64,000 nucleotides of DNA, taken from the NCBI GenBank assembly GCA_026708035.1, contig JAPOVQ010000025.1:124001-188000 (forward strand), read 5' to 3'. Shown one piece after another: positions 8,619 through 17,643 of this stretch. The stretch is from Chloroflexota bacterium. Lineage in GTDB: Bacteria > Chloroflexota > UBA11872. How positions within the stretch are numbered: position 1 is the stretch's first letter; the number at the start of each line of letters is the position of its first letter. The position numbers and the translations under genes were made by a program. Below the pieces are notes generated by a model. That model had not been told where the DNA came from and did no database searches. It worked only from the letters and a program-made list of their open reading frames with translations.

Positions 8619-9803
8619 CTAGCCATCGCGCCCGCCCGCCGGCTCGGGTCGCGGATGCACGTAGCGACCGCCGCCCACGTGCCGGGCCAGGCCCTTCAGC
8701 TCGAGCATGGTGAGAATGGCCGAGACACGGTGCGCGGGGAGTCCGGCGGATTGCGCCAGGGTGTCGATGTGCTTGGGCGAGGCGTTGAGCTGATCGGCGA
8801 TGGGACGCTCGTCGGCGTCCGGCTCAACGACCGGATGCAGCGCGAGCTGGACCGGATCGACGCTGATGCCGAGCGTATCCAGCACGTCGGCGGCTGAGGT
8901 CACGGCGCGGGCCTCGCCGCGGAAGATCAGCGCGTTCGTGCCCTGGCTGCCGTTCCGGAAGATGTCGCCGGGCACGGCCATGATCTCGCGGTTGTGCTCG
9001 ATGGCGTAGCGCGCGGTGATCAGCGCCCCGCTCGGAAGCGGCGCCTCGACCACGATGGTTCCTAGCACGAGCCCGCTGATGATGCGGTTGCGCTGGGGAA
9101 AGTTCTCCGCCGAGCCGCGCATCCACACGGGATATTCCGTGACGATGGCCCCTTGGTCCGCGATCTGTCGCGCCAACTTCCGATTCGCGACCGGGTAAAC
9201 GGTGCCGAGCCCCGTGCCCCACACGGCGACGGTCGGCCCGCCCGCTTCGAGCGCCGCGCGGTGCGCCACGCTGTCCACCCCCGACGCCATGCCGCTCACG
9301 ATGGTGATCCCGCTGCCGGCAAGGTCGCCGGCAAGTCGCTCGGTGACCAGCCGGGCGTAGGTGCTCATGCGCCGGGTGCCGACGATGGCGACCGCCCGGT
9401 CCTGTGACAAAGCGTCGATGTCCCCGCGGACGTGCAGCAGCGCCGGTGGATCGGCGATCTCTCGCAGCCGCTCAGGGTACGCCGGGTCGTCCCAGGCGAT
9501 CGCGCGCCCGTCCGCTTCCTCCAGCGCCGCCATCGCGGCCTCAGGCTCGATGTCGCGCCGCGCGTCGAGCAGTTGCTCGACGACCTTGGCCTCCAGCCCG
9601 GCGCGTCGCAGCTCCGTGGCGGATGCGCCCCAGGCGCGCGCCATGCTGTCGAAGGCCCGCCGCAAGGCCCAGACGGCGCCCGAGCTGATGCCGCGCACGG
9701 CGTTGAGCGCCACCCAATAGGCCAGGTCGTCCGGCGTGCGGCCGGTCGGCGCTGGAAATTCCTGATCGCCCGCCGGCTCGACGGCGGGCCGAATGTCACT
9801 CAC
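8619..9803 (-). CDS. dprA: DNA-processing protein DprA
   Basis: 394 residues from GTG 9803. DprA binds incoming single-stranded DNA during transformation and loads RecA. The Rossmann-like core shows VAIVGTRRMSTYARLVTE, TIVSGMASGVDSVAHRAAL, AVWGTGLGTVYPVANRKLA and the FPQRNRIISGL motif. A C-terminal winged-helix region (about residues 335-385, PIADQLNASPKHIDTLAQ) is present, and an N-terminal helical region starts with DDLAYWVALNAVRGI. An ATG at 9869 is an alternative start but would crowd the divergent oxidoreductase gene at 9917. No other competence gene is in the window. Confidence 0.92.
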   Translation of the reverse strand: MSDIRPAVEPAGDQEFPAPTGRTPDDLAYWVALNAVRGISSGAVWALRRAFDSMARAWGASATELRRAGLEAKVVEQLLDARRDIEPEAAMAALEEADGRAIAWDDPAYPERLREIADPPALLHVRGDIDALSQDRAVAIVGTRRMSTYARLVTERLAGDLAGSGITIVSGMASGVDSVAHRAALEAGGPTVAVWGTGLGTVYPVANRKLARQIADQGAIVTEYPVWMRGSAENFPQRNRIISGLVLGTIVVEAPLPSGALITARYAIEHNREIMAVPGDIFRNGSQGTNALIFRGEARAVTSAADVLDTLGISVDPVQLALHPVVEPDADERPIADQLNASPKHIDTLAQSAGLPAHRVSAILTMLELKGLARHVGGGRYVHPRPEPAGGRDG

Positions 9804-9916
9804 GGATGTAGCGTAGCCACGGCATTCCACACGCGCGACATTCGGCCGGCGGAGCCTGCGGGCTGCCATGATGTCGGCAAGCGGCGTCAGGCAGGGTCGA
9901 AGAAGGAGCGCGGGGG

Positions 9917-10915
9917 ATGTCGGACCAGAGTGGCAAGCTGCGGGCGGCATTGATAGGCATTGGTCATGACCATGCGTGGGGCAAGGTGCAGGCGCTGCGC
10001 CGCTCCGATGACATGGAGTTCGTGGGCGCATTCGAGCCGGATGCCTCGGAGTGGGGACGGCAGCAAGCCGTGGACCGCTTCGGGGACGTGGCGGCGCTGT
10101 CCGAGGTCGACGTGCTGCACGACGAGTCGATTCCGGTGGTGTTCGTCGAAACCCTCCCCCGCCACAACCTGCGCTGGGCGCGGCGGGCGCTCGAGCACGG
10201 CAAGCACATCCATATCGACAAGGCGCCGTCTCCGTCGCTCGCCGATTTGCGGGCGGTGCTCGACTTGGCGGCCAGCCGCAACCTGCACGTCCAGATGGGC
10301 TATCAGTTCCGCTACAACCCCGCGATCGAGCTTGCGCTTCGCGCCATGCGCCAGGGCTGGCTCGGCAACGTCACGCGGATCAACGTCGACATTCCGACCA
10401 ACATCCGTAGCTACGCCGACATTCGGGCCAAGGACGGCGCGCACGCCGGCGCGTTGTTTTACCTCTTGGGATGCCACGTGCTCGATGCGGCCATGCTGTT
10501 TCTCGGCAAGCCCTCCAGCGTGTGGGCCAGCCACCGGCGAGACGCACGCGATCAGGGCGAGCCGTTTGAGGACAACTGCACGGCCGTGCTGGAGTATCCC
10601 GGCGCGATGTCGCTGCTGCAGACCTGGGTCACCGGCAACGACCCGATGCACCACCGGCGCTTCCAGGTGATCGGCGAGCGCGGCTCGGTGCTCATCGAGC
10701 CGATCGAGCCGCCGGGCGTGCGTCTGTTCCTCAGCGAAGCGCACGAAGACTTCCCCGCGGGCTGGAGCGAGCCGGCGATTCCGATGCGCCCCAGGTACGA
10801 CGGCGACATCGAGGACCTGGCCGCGTGGGTTCGGGGCGACCGCGCGCCGGCATACACGGCTGCGCATGACCTGGCCGTGCACGAGACGCTGCTGCGCATC
10901 TGTGGGGTCCTCTAG
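9917..10915 (+). CDS. Gfo/Idh/MocA-family oxidoreductase
   Basis: 332 residues, ATG 9917 with an AAGGAG-type ribosome site just upstream. The N-terminal NAD(P) Rossmann fold opens with LRAALIGIGHDHAWGK, where the usual GxGxxG is GIGHDH. The EKP-like catalytic motif appears as HIDKAPSPS, and the C-terminal half contains LFYLLGCHVLDAAMLFLG with the conserved Gly/His region. Such enzymes act on sugars, inositols or their derivatives. The gene is divergent from dprA and has no obvious operon partner. Confidence 0.85.
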   Translation: MSDQSGKLRAALIGIGHDHAWGKVQALRRSDDMEFVGAFEPDASEWGRQQAVDRFGDVAALSEVDVLHDESIPVVFVETLPRHNLRWARRALEHGKHIHIDKAPSPSLADLRAVLDLAASRNLHVQMGYQFRYNPAIELALRAMRQGWLGNVTRINVDIPTNIRSYADIRAKDGAHAGALFYLLGCHVLDAAMLFLGKPSSVWASHRRDARDQGEPFEDNCTAVLEYPGAMSLLQTWVTGNDPMHHRRFQVIGERGSVLIEPIEPPGVRLFLSEAHEDFPAGWSEPAIPMRPRYDGDIEDLAAWVRGDRAPAYTAAHDLAVHETLLRICGVL

Positions 10916-10933
10916 TCAGCGCACGCGGGGAAC

Positions 10934-11000
10934 GCGGGCGCCCACTCGGGGCGCCCGCACAGGAAACGAGTCCGTGTAGGGGCAGCCCTAGTGGCTGCCC
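10934..11000. repeat. Palindromic intergenic repeat, family A
   Basis: Two adjacent hairpins, one with arms GCGGGCGCCC and GGGCGCCCGC (10934-10958) and one with arms GGGCAGCC and GGCTGCCC (about 10979-11000), joined by ACAGGAAACGAGTCCGTGTA. The same unit recurs in tandem at 26284-26437. It lies between two convergent genes and may also end transcription, though no U-tract follows. Confidence 0.75.
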
Positions 11001-11021
11001 TTGGACCGACGTCACAGGGTC

Positions 11022-11693
11022 CTAGCTGAGGGTGCGAATCTCGGCGACGACACCCGGCTCGATGCCGCACTCGGCGGCGACGCCTTCGTTCACCTCGATG
11101 GCGTAGCGGGCCGGCGCCGCCGACCGTGTGATCGGCAGGTTTGGCGCAGTCTCATGCTCCGGGCGCATGGTCTGCACGTCGACGACGACCGAGTCGCCGT
11201 TGATGAAGACGATGTCGAGCGGGATGAGCGTGCCTTTCATCCAGAAGCTAAGGACCTGCTCAGCTGCATAGACGAACAGCATGCCGCGATCGCGCCCCAG
11301 GGACTCGCGGCCCATGAGTCCGACGGCGCGCTCCTCCGGATCGTCTGCCACTTCCAGGTAGAGCTCGCAGGCGCCGATGGATGCCACGGCCTGGATTTCG
11401 GGTCCGAGGGCCGGCGTCGGCTCGGGCGTAGGGGTGGCAGTGGCGGTTGGCGCTGGCGTCGGTGACGGCGTAGCGGTCGGCGTGGGCGACGGCCTTGGGG
11501 TTGGGACGATCGTCGCCGTAGGCACCGGCGCCGGCGAAGGCGTGGGCATCGCGGTTGGCATTGGCGAAGGCGCGGCAGTGGCGGTGACGGCTGCTGCCGC
11601 GGCAACTGTGGGCGTTGCTGGCGCCGTCTCGACGGGCGCGGTGCCGCAGCCGGCCACGAGCACCGCTGCGGCAACAATGGCGCCGACTTTCAT
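11022..11693 (-). CDS. Stalked lipoprotein with DUF192 domain
   Basis: 223 residues. The N terminus is a lipoprotein signal with lipobox LVAG-Cys (Cys16). Residues about 20-95 form a low-complexity Ala/Pro/Thr stalk with many PTP-type units. The C-terminal 120 residues are a DUF192 domain with YLEVADDPEERAVGLMGRE, GMLFVYAAEQVLSFWMKGT and PLDIVFINGDSVV, the family hallmarks. The function of DUF192 is unknown; proteins of this family are usually exported. The stalk would hold the domain away from the membrane, as in the M16 lipoprotein at the end of the window. Confidence 0.9.
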   Translation of the reverse strand: MKVGAIVAAAVLVAGCGTAPVETAPATPTVAAAAAVTATAAPSPMPTAMPTPSPAPVPTATIVPTPRPSPTPTATPSPTPAPTATATPTPEPTPALGPEIQAVASIGACELYLEVADDPEERAVGLMGRESLGRDRGMLFVYAAEQVLSFWMKGTLIPLDIVFINGDSVVVDVQTMRPEHETAPNLPITRSAAPARYAIEVNEGVAAECGIEPGVVAEIRTLS

Positions 11694-11732
11694 GCGCCGA
11701 CCGCCCTCGCCGACCGTGCGCGTGTCGAGCCC

Positions 11733-12146
11733 TCAGTCTGCGTCCGCAAGCGACTGGTGCTCGCGCAGGACGATCGTGTCCGAATGGTCGGCGGGATACG
11801 GCGGCGACGTCACGAACAGCACCCGGGCCGGAGTCTCGGCCGCGCAGGCAAACTCGATGGTCTCCTGCGGCAGGGACACGACGCACTCCCCGGCTTCCAG
11901 CTCGACGCCTTGCGGTTGGCCGGTGTCCTCATCGAACGAAGTGACGCGCACGCGCCCGGCCAGCACGTAGGTGACCTGCTCGATGGTGCGGTGAGCGTGC
12001 GGCCGGTAGGCCGCTCCGGGCTCCAGCAGTCCCTCGGCAAGCGTCATGTGGCGCGCGGGCGCCAGGTCGAAGGGCCACACGGGCACGTCGTCCGGCGCCA
12101 CGAGGCGCGGGCCAACACGCCGCACCCGCAGCGTCGCATTGCCCAC
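11733..12146 (-). CDS. Cupin-domain protein
   Basis: About 137 residues from GTG 12146, chosen because the open frame upstream of it overlaps the transaldolase-family gene by some 75 bases while this start follows that gene's stop by 10 bases with AGGA upstream. Cupin motif 1 is PHAHRTIEQVTYVLAGRVRV, with PxAHxxxE metal ligands; motif 2 is less clear (LEAGECVVSLPQETIEF). Likely a small metal-binding cupin acting on a sugar or small acid. Third gene of the VOC-transaldolase-cupin operon. Confidence 0.75.
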   Translation of the reverse strand: MGNATLRVRRVGPRLVAPDDVPVWPFDLAPARHMTLAEGLLEPGAAYRPHAHRTIEQVTYVLAGRVRVTSFDEDTGQPQGVELEAGECVVSLPQETIEFACAAETPARVLFVTSPPYPADHSDTIVLREHQSLADAD

Positions 12147-12156
12147 GGAGAGCGTC

Positions 12157-12939
12157 CTAGGCGTGCGCGCCCTCGCCCAGCGAGACCGGCACGCCCTCCA
12201 GATACCCCGCCTCGTGCATCTGCACCCACTCATCCATGAACATGTCGTTCCATTGGTCGGTGAGCGGATGCTCCATCAGCTCGGCGAAGACGTTCCAGAA
12301 GATGATGATGCCGTCGGCGCCGTCGCGCAGCGCCGCGTAGGCGGTGTCAACCGAGCGCACCAGCGCCGCCGTAATGTACGGCCGCTGCTCCCAGCCGCGG
12401 AACATCGCCACGCACTCGCGCACCAGCTTGGTCGGATCGCCGCCGACCTGCTTCACCGGCTCGCAGAACGGCAGGATGTGCGTCGCGCCGGCCTGGGCGA
12501 CCGCCGCCGCCTGGCCCAGTGAGAAGCACGTGGTGCAGAAGGTCTCCACGCCCTCGGCCTTGAGCGTGCTGAATGCTTCGAGTCCGTGCACGGCGCAGGG
12601 AATCTTGATGACGATCCGGTCGGACATGCGCGTGAACACGTGCGAGACGTCGAGCAGCTCCTGGGTGGAGTGCCCGTCAACCTCCACCACGACTTGCTTG
12701 TCGGTGACGTCCAGGTAGCGCTTGATCAGATCGGTAAGCGGACCGTACTTCTGGACCATCTCGTTGAGCACCACCGTGTTGGTCACGATGCCGTAGCCGC
12801 CGCGGGGCAACCAGACTTTCAGGTCCTCGGGATCGCCCGCCAGCCAGATTGCGGGTCCGGTCCCCCGCTGGCGCGCGGCCGTCACCGGTCCGGCCGCCGG
12901 CGCGCTGTTGGCGTGTGCGTTTGCGTTACTCACTGTCAT
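12157..12939 (-). CDS. Transaldolase-family protein
   Basis: 260 residues from ATG 12939, which has a GGGAGG site directly upstream and lies inside the 3' end of the preceding VOC gene (14-base overlap). The (beta/alpha)8 barrel shows VVVEVDGHSTQELLDVSH and the Schiff-base lysine in DRIVIKIPCAVHGLEAF, followed by GVETFCTTCFSLGQAAAVAQAGA, close to the fructose-6-phosphate-aldolase branch of transaldolases. It probably cleaves or forms a sugar-phosphate C-C bond. Longer N-terminal extensions of the frame lack a credible start. Confidence 0.8.
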   Translation of the reverse strand: MTVSNANAHANSAPAAGPVTAARQRGTGPAIWLAGDPEDLKVWLPRGGYGIVTNTVVLNEMVQKYGPLTDLIKRYLDVTDKQVVVEVDGHSTQELLDVSHVFTRMSDRIVIKIPCAVHGLEAFSTLKAEGVETFCTTCFSLGQAAAVAQAGATHILPFCEPVKQVGGDPTKLVRECVAMFRGWEQRPYITAALVRSVDTAYAALRDGADGIIIFWNVFAELMEHPLTDQWNDMFMDEWVQMHEAGYLEGVPVSLGEGAHA

Positions 12940-13345
12940 GCCTCCCGTCGACAAGCTGCAATCCCATGTCTTGTGTGGCGTTGGTGTCCAGGAAACTGAT
13001 CCGCCAGCCCGACGAGCTGACGATCGGCGCCGTGCCGCCGATGCCATATGCCGCCTCGAGGGTCGCGAGCGTGACGTCCATGGCGTCGTCACGGAAGGCC
13101 ACGTGATGCACGCTGGCGCCGTGCTCGTCGAGGTGCGCGGCGAACTTGCTGCGCGCCGGATCGGTGGGGCAGATTAACTCCAGGAATGCGCCCGAGTCGC
13201 CGACCCGCAGCGCGGCGTATCGGTTGCCTTCCTCCTCGGATGCCCAGATTTGCTCGGGTTCCATGCCCAGCGTGTCGCGGAATAGCTCGAGCGCCCGGTC
13301 GAGGTCAGGGACGACGTAGGCCACGTGATGAATCGCGTCAAACAT
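12926..13345 (-). CDS. VOC-family protein, methylmalonyl-CoA-epimerase-like
   Basis: 139 residues. It starts with the metal ligand region DAIHHVAYVVPDLDRALELFRDTLG and contains LELICP and a second module SVHHVAFRDDAMDVTLATLE, ending near FLDTNATQDMGLQLV. The paired HHVA motifs resemble methylmalonyl-CoA epimerase and related epimerases or isomerases. First gene of a three-gene minus-strand operon with a transaldolase-family enzyme and a cupin, so a sugar-derived substrate is more likely here than a CoA ester, but this is inference. Confidence 0.8.
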   Translation of the reverse strand: MFDAIHHVAYVVPDLDRALELFRDTLGMEPEQIWASEEEGNRYAALRVGDSGAFLELICPTDPARSKFAAHLDEHGASVHHVAFRDDAMDVTLATLEAAYGIGGTAPIVSSSGWRISFLDTNATQDMGLQLVDGRHDSE

Positions 13346-13443
13346 GCCAACTCCCGCTGTGCCGTGCGGTTATGGCTCTGAGTCTACGTGGCGCGGCGGT
13401 CGCCGGCTGCCGCGCGGTAGTCGCCGTCGGTCGATTCAGCGCG

Positions 13444-14202
13444 TCATTGGGCCTTAGGGGCCGTCGCGCCCGCATATGGCGACCGCGACGGCCGATTCGG
13501 CGTGGTCGCGCTGGGGCAGATGTCGTTGAGCGTGCACGCGTCGCATTGCGGCTGCCGCGCCTCGCACACGCGGCGCCCGTGAAAGATCACGCCGATGCCC
13601 GCGAAGATCCAATCGTCGCGCTCCATGAGGTCCATCAGGTCGCGTTCGATCCGCACCGGGTCGCCGTGCTTCGTGAACCCCAATCGCTGCGACAGCCGGG
13701 CCACGTGCGTGTCCACCACCACCCCGCTTGGGACGCCGAACGCCTCGCCCAGCACGACGTTGGCGGTCTTGCGGGCCACGCCGCGCAGCTTGAGCAGCGA
13801 ATCCATGGTCGTGGGCACCTGGCCGTCGAACTCCTCGACCAGGTGAGCGGCCGTCGCCCGGATCGACATCGCTTTCTGCCGGTAGAACCCCGTGGGGTGC
13901 ACGATGTCTTCGACGTCTTCCTGCGGCGCCGACGCCAGCGCCTCCGCCGTCGGGTAGCGGGCGAACAGCGTGGGCGTCACCTTGTTGACCGCGACGTCGG
14001 TAGTCTGCGCCGAAAGAATCACGGCGATCAGCAGTTGGAAGGGGTCGGTGTAGGTCAGTTCGGCCGCGGCCTCCGGGTAGAGGTCGCGGAGGCGGCGGAT
14101 GATCTCGACAGTGCGGGCGCGCCGCGCGGCCTTTGACTCGCGCCAGCTGCGCACCGGCGGGCCCGACCGCCGACTGGAAACCCTGCCGCGACGCGCTGCC
14201 AT
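13444..14202 (-). CDS. nth: Endonuclease III
   Basis: 252 residues from ATG 14202. Bifunctional DNA glycosylase/AP lyase for oxidised pyrimidines. The core shows LIAVILSAQTTDVAVNKV, the helix-hairpin-helix LRGVARKTANVVL with the catalytic Lys, and the catalytic Asp in GVVVDTHVARLSQRLG. The C-terminal [4Fe-4S] motif is complete with spacing C-x6-C-x2-C-x5-C in CEARQPQCDACTLNDIC. A basic 40-residue N-terminal extension precedes the core. Divergent from the VanW gene. Confidence 0.95.
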   Translation of the reverse strand: MAARRGRVSSRRSGPPVRSWRESKAARRARTVEIIRRLRDLYPEAAAELTYTDPFQLLIAVILSAQTTDVAVNKVTPTLFARYPTAEALASAPQEDVEDIVHPTGFYRQKAMSIRATAAHLVEEFDGQVPTTMDSLLKLRGVARKTANVVLGEAFGVPSGVVVDTHVARLSQRLGFTKHGDPVRIERDLMDLMERDDWIFAGIGVIFHGRRVCEARQPQCDACTLNDICPSATTPNRPSRSPYAGATAPKAQ

Positions 14203-14371
14203 TCGCGGAGCATATCGCGCAGGCGGTTGCCGGGCACCGTGACCGCACACGGCGCGGCCACTGGCTGGCCCATGTCGGTTCCCTCACGGAAGGCCGCTGA
14301 TATCATCGGGCAATCTTGATTCTCGGTATGGCTGCACCCAACAGACGCGCGTCGTTCCGAGGCGGAAGATC

Positions 14372-16270
14372 ATGACGGCCGACGCTTCCGGCCACTCGCC
14401 GTCGCGGCGCGCGCTGCTCCTGGCTGGTCTGGGAGTTGTGGGATTTGCGGCCGCTGCTCCCGTTGCCCTGGTCGCGGCCCTCTTGCGTGGCGACGACGGA
14501 ATGCTGCCCGCGGGCACTCAGGTTGACGGCGTGGACGTGGGCGGGCTTTCCCCCGAGGATGCCGTGGCGCGGCTCGAGGCTTACTGGGCACCTTATCTGG
14601 CTAACCCCGTGAGCTTCGAGCTCGGCGGCCAGATGTGGCGTCCATCCGCCGCCGATGTCGGCCTCACGGTGGACTTCCGGGGCGCCCTTCGCGGCTTGCT
14701 GGCCGCGCAGGGCGGAGGCGGCATTGCGCGTCGAATCTCCGAGCCTCCGGCGTCGGTCGATCGTGACCTGGTCGCCACGACGTTCGATGCGAGCGTCCTG
14801 CGCGCCTACGTCGCCGGCATTGCCCAAGGATTCGATCAACCGGCGGTTGACGCCAGCGTGACCATGGCAGGAACCGACGCGGCTGCCGTGCGACCCGGCC
14901 AGACCGGCCGCGTGGTCGATATCGGGGCGGCGGTGGGTGCGGTCGGCGACCTGACCACGCCGTCGCCGCCGGGGCGGGTGATCACGCTGACTTTCCGAGA
15001 GGACTTCCCGGCCTACACCACGGATCACGCGCGCGCGGCGCTCGATGAGATCACGCGCATGACCGGCGCCCCGCTGTGGCTGATGCACAAGGCGCGCGGG
15101 TGGACCATCACTCCCGAGGAGCTGCGGGCGGCCATCGATGTCCAGGGAGACGGCAGCGAATTGACCCCAACCCTGGACTTCACGCGCTTCAATGACCTGT
15201 TCACGCTCATCGACGACACCCTCGCCGCCGAGCCGCACCCAACCGTGTTCGACTACGACGAGGCGCGCAATCGGGTGCGGGCATTCGAGGTTGGCAATCC
15301 GGGGCAGATCGTGGATCGTGCCGCGCTCGAGGAGGCGATGGCGCGAGCGGTGGCCTCCGCCGATGAACGCGTGGTCGAAATCCCGTTGATTCTGCTCAAT
15401 ACGGGCGCCGATTTCGCTGAGAATCCGTTGGGCATCCGGGACCTGTTGGCGTCCGGCGATTCGATCTACAAGGGTTCCCCTGACTACCGCCTGCACAACA
15501 TTGCCGTCGGTGCCAGAAAGCTCGACGGCCTGGTCGTGCCGGCCGGCGAGACGTTCTCGTTCCTGGAGAACATCGGGCCGTTCGAGCTCCGCCATGGCTG
15601 GGTGGAAGGCAGCGTCATCCTGGCCGACAAGACGGAGCAGGGCATCGGGGGCGGCATTTGCCAGGTGTCGACCACGCTCTTTCGCGCCGTGCTGAACGCT
15701 GGACTTCGGATCGAGGAGCGCTGGCCCCACCTCTATCGGGTCCGCTACTACGAGATGGGCCCGGCGCCGATCGGGATCGACGCCACGATCTTCAGCCCCG
15801 GCCTCGACTTCAAGTTCCGCAACGACACCGAGCACCCGATCATGCTGCGTGCGTTTCCGGACGAGAAGCTCGGCGCCCTGACATTCGAAGTCTGGGGCGT
15901 CAACGACGGTCGACGCGTCGAGATCGTGGACCACGAGTTGCAGGATTGGGAAGACCCGCCGCCGGACGAGGGCATCTTGGATCCGACCGAGGATCCCGAG
16001 TTCGAGGAGCAGGTGGAGTGGTCCAAGCGCGGCGTGCTGGCGGCGTTCTCGCGGGTGATCACCTGGCCCGACGGCAGCGAGACCCGATCGACGTTCCGCT
16101 CCAGTTTCGTGCCGTGGCCCAATCGATACGTCGTCGGCATCGACGTGGCCAAGGCCAGATTCCCAACGCAGTACAACGAGTGGTTCGACGAGAACCCCGA
16201 GGATGCCGCGCGCTGGGGCGTGACGCGGGCGCCCGACGTGCCCGAGGATCCGGACGCACCGGCTGGATAG
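14372..16270 (+). CDS. VanW-family exported protein with peptidoglycan-binding-like repeats
   Basis: 632 residues, ATG 14372 after GGCGGAAG. A basic N terminus and one hydrophobic stretch (LLLAGLGVVGFAAAAPVALVAALL) form a Tat-like signal or membrane anchor. Two PG_binding_4-like domains follow (about 45-160 and 190-320), the first with VDGVDVGGLSPEDA. The VanW domain starts near residue 370: VPAGETFSFLENIGPF, GGGICQVSTTLFRAVLNAGL and EERWPHLYRVRYY are the family signature. Proteins of this build are cell-wall or envelope associated; the enzymatic role is not settled. A GATATCATCGGGC motif sits 61-73 bases upstream. Confidence 0.88.
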   Translation: MTADASGHSPSRRALLLAGLGVVGFAAAAPVALVAALLRGDDGMLPAGTQVDGVDVGGLSPEDAVARLEAYWAPYLANPVSFELGGQMWRPSAADVGLTVDFRGALRGLLAAQGGGGIARRISEPPASVDRDLVATTFDASVLRAYVAGIAQGFDQPAVDASVTMAGTDAAAVRPGQTGRVVDIGAAVGAVGDLTTPSPPGRVITLTFREDFPAYTTDHARAALDEITRMTGAPLWLMHKARGWTITPEELRAAIDVQGDGSELTPTLDFTRFNDLFTLIDDTLAAEPHPTVFDYDEARNRVRAFEVGNPGQIVDRAALEEAMARAVASADERVVEIPLILLNTGADFAENPLGIRDLLASGDSIYKGSPDYRLHNIAVGARKLDGLVVPAGETFSFLENIGPFELRHGWVEGSVILADKTEQGIGGGICQVSTTLFRAVLNAGLRIEERWPHLYRVRYYEMGPAPIGIDATIFSPGLDFKFRNDTEHPIMLRAFPDEKLGALTFEVWGVNDGRRVEIVDHELQDWEDPPPDEGILDPTEDPEFEEQVEWSKRGVLAAFSRVITWPDGSETRSTFRSSFVPWPNRYVVGIDVAKARFPTQYNEWFDENPEDAARWGVTRAPDVPEDPDAPAG

Positions 16271-16329
16271 ATCGCGATGCGCGGCTAGCCAAGCGGCCGC
16301 GCGCCCTTCTAGGATGAATGGACGTATCG

Positions 16330-16406
16330 CGGGGCGTGGCGCAGCCTGGCAGCGCGCATCGTTTGGGACGATGAGGTCGCGAGTTCGAATCTCGCCGCCC
16401 CGACCA
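16330..16406 (+). tRNA. tRNA-Pro (anticodon TGG)
   Basis: Complete cloverleaf. Acceptor arms are CGGGGCG and CGCCCCG, the anticodon stem is CATCG/CGATG around loop TTTGGGA (anticodon TGG), and the T arm is GCGAG-TTCGAAT-CTCGC. Discriminator A is at 16403 and the CCA tail is encoded (to 16406). A TAGGAT hexamer at 16310-16315 may be its -10 box. Confidence 0.96.
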
Positions 16407-16589
16407 GCGAGCTTTGGTGGCGTCGGCGGCCCGGGGTCGATGACGTTGGTGCGCGGCCGCATTCGCCACCGCGGGCCGCCTCCAACGCTCGAGGCGCCGG
16501 AGCGTTGACGTGACGATGAGAACGACAACCGAGGTTCCCGGGATTGCCATCCATCGGCGTCCCGTGCCGACGGCGTTCGGACTCCCGAC

Positions 16590-17609
16590 GTGAATGGCCC
16601 CAAGCGTCCGAGCTGGCGCGCCCTCCGGGCGATGGCGGTGATCCTGTGCACGGCGGGCCTGCTGGCGATCAGCGGGGCCTCCGCAAGCCTTGCCGCGCCC
16701 GGCGATCCTTCGCTGCTAGCCGAACGCCGGGCCGCGTCGGAGGTCACGCCGCCAGCCAAGAAGCCGCCGCCAGAGCCAACTGCTCCGGCCACCTCGTCCG
16801 ATGAGGCGCACGAATCGGTCGGCAACTCCCGCGTGTTGACGCACTCGGTGGCGGGACGCCCTGTCCGAGTCGTGGAACTGGGCCGCGGACCGCGCTGGGT
16901 CGCCGTCATTGGCGGCATCCACCAGGGCAACGAGGCAAACACAACAGTCCTCGTCCACCTGCTGCTCGACCACTTTCAGGCCAATCCTGACCTGATCCAC
17001 GACGGTATTAGCCTAGCGTTCATTCCCGATCTCAACCCCGACGGAGCCGTCGCGGGCACGCGCGAGAACGCGAACGGCGTCGATCTCAATCGCAACTGGG
17101 ATGCGAACTGGCAGCGCGACAGCTATGGGCCGTCCGGGCTCGTTCCCGGAGGAGGAGGCACGGAGCCGTTCTCGGAGCCGGAGACTCGCGCCCTCGCGCG
17201 CTATCTGGTCGACCGGCCGTTCGTCGCGGCGATCTTCTATCACAGTCGGGGCGGCCTGGTGGTGGCCGGCCATGGCGACGACGGCAGCTCGGCTGAACTT
17301 GCACGAGTAATTGCCTTAGCCGCGCAATATCTCTATCTCACGGAATGGACGGCCTATCCCCTCAGCGGCCAGGCCGCCGACTACCTCGCGAATCAAGGCA
17401 TTCCCGCCGTGGACGTGGAGTTGACCAACTACACCGACCCGGACTTTACACGCAATCTGCGAGGGCTGACCGCGGCCCTGGCGTGGGCGCAGGCGCTCGA
17501 CGTTCCTGCAGGCGCCGAGCGGGATATCCCAGCGCAGATATCCAATCGCTGTGGGTGCAAGCTGGGCGTTGACTGCGCGGACTTGGGGCAGGCGCTGTGC
17601 TTGTGGTGA
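16590..17609 (+). CDS. Secreted M14-type zinc carboxypeptidase
   Basis: 339 residues from GTG 16590. Signal peptide with RPSWRALRA then a hydrophobic core ending SGASASLAA (about residue 35), a Pro-rich linker, then the peptidase domain. Zinc ligands are in VIGGIHQGNEANTTVL (H-x3-E spacing, as in the IHGG-type M14 enzymes) and a later His in IFYHSRGGLVV; DLNRNWD holds the substrate-binding Arg region; the catalytic Glu is probably in AVDVELTNYTDPDF. Four Cys residues cluster at the C terminus (CGCKLGVDCADLGQALC). Likely cleaves peptides or peptidoglycan stems outside the cell. Confidence 0.88.
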   Translation: MNGPKRPSWRALRAMAVILCTAGLLAISGASASLAAPGDPSLLAERRAASEVTPPAKKPPPEPTAPATSSDEAHESVGNSRVLTHSVAGRPVRVVELGRGPRWVAVIGGIHQGNEANTTVLVHLLLDHFQANPDLIHDGISLAFIPDLNPDGAVAGTRENANGVDLNRNWDANWQRDSYGPSGLVPGGGGTEPFSEPETRALARYLVDRPFVAAIFYHSRGGLVVAGHGDDGSSAELARVIALAAQYLYLTEWTAYPLSGQAADYLANQGIPAVDVELTNYTDPDFTRNLRGLTAALAWAQALDVPAGAERDIPAQISNRCGCKLGVDCADLGQALCLW

Positions 17610-17643
17610 CGAAGTCCTAGACGAGTTCCCGCACGAGGCCCGG

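Noticed and set aside
14303-16942. Long open frame (over 870 codons) antisense to the VanW gene
   Set aside because: High-GC shadow; the sense strand has clear VanW motifs, a tRNA gene lies inside the antisense frame, and the antisense protein has no family resemblance.
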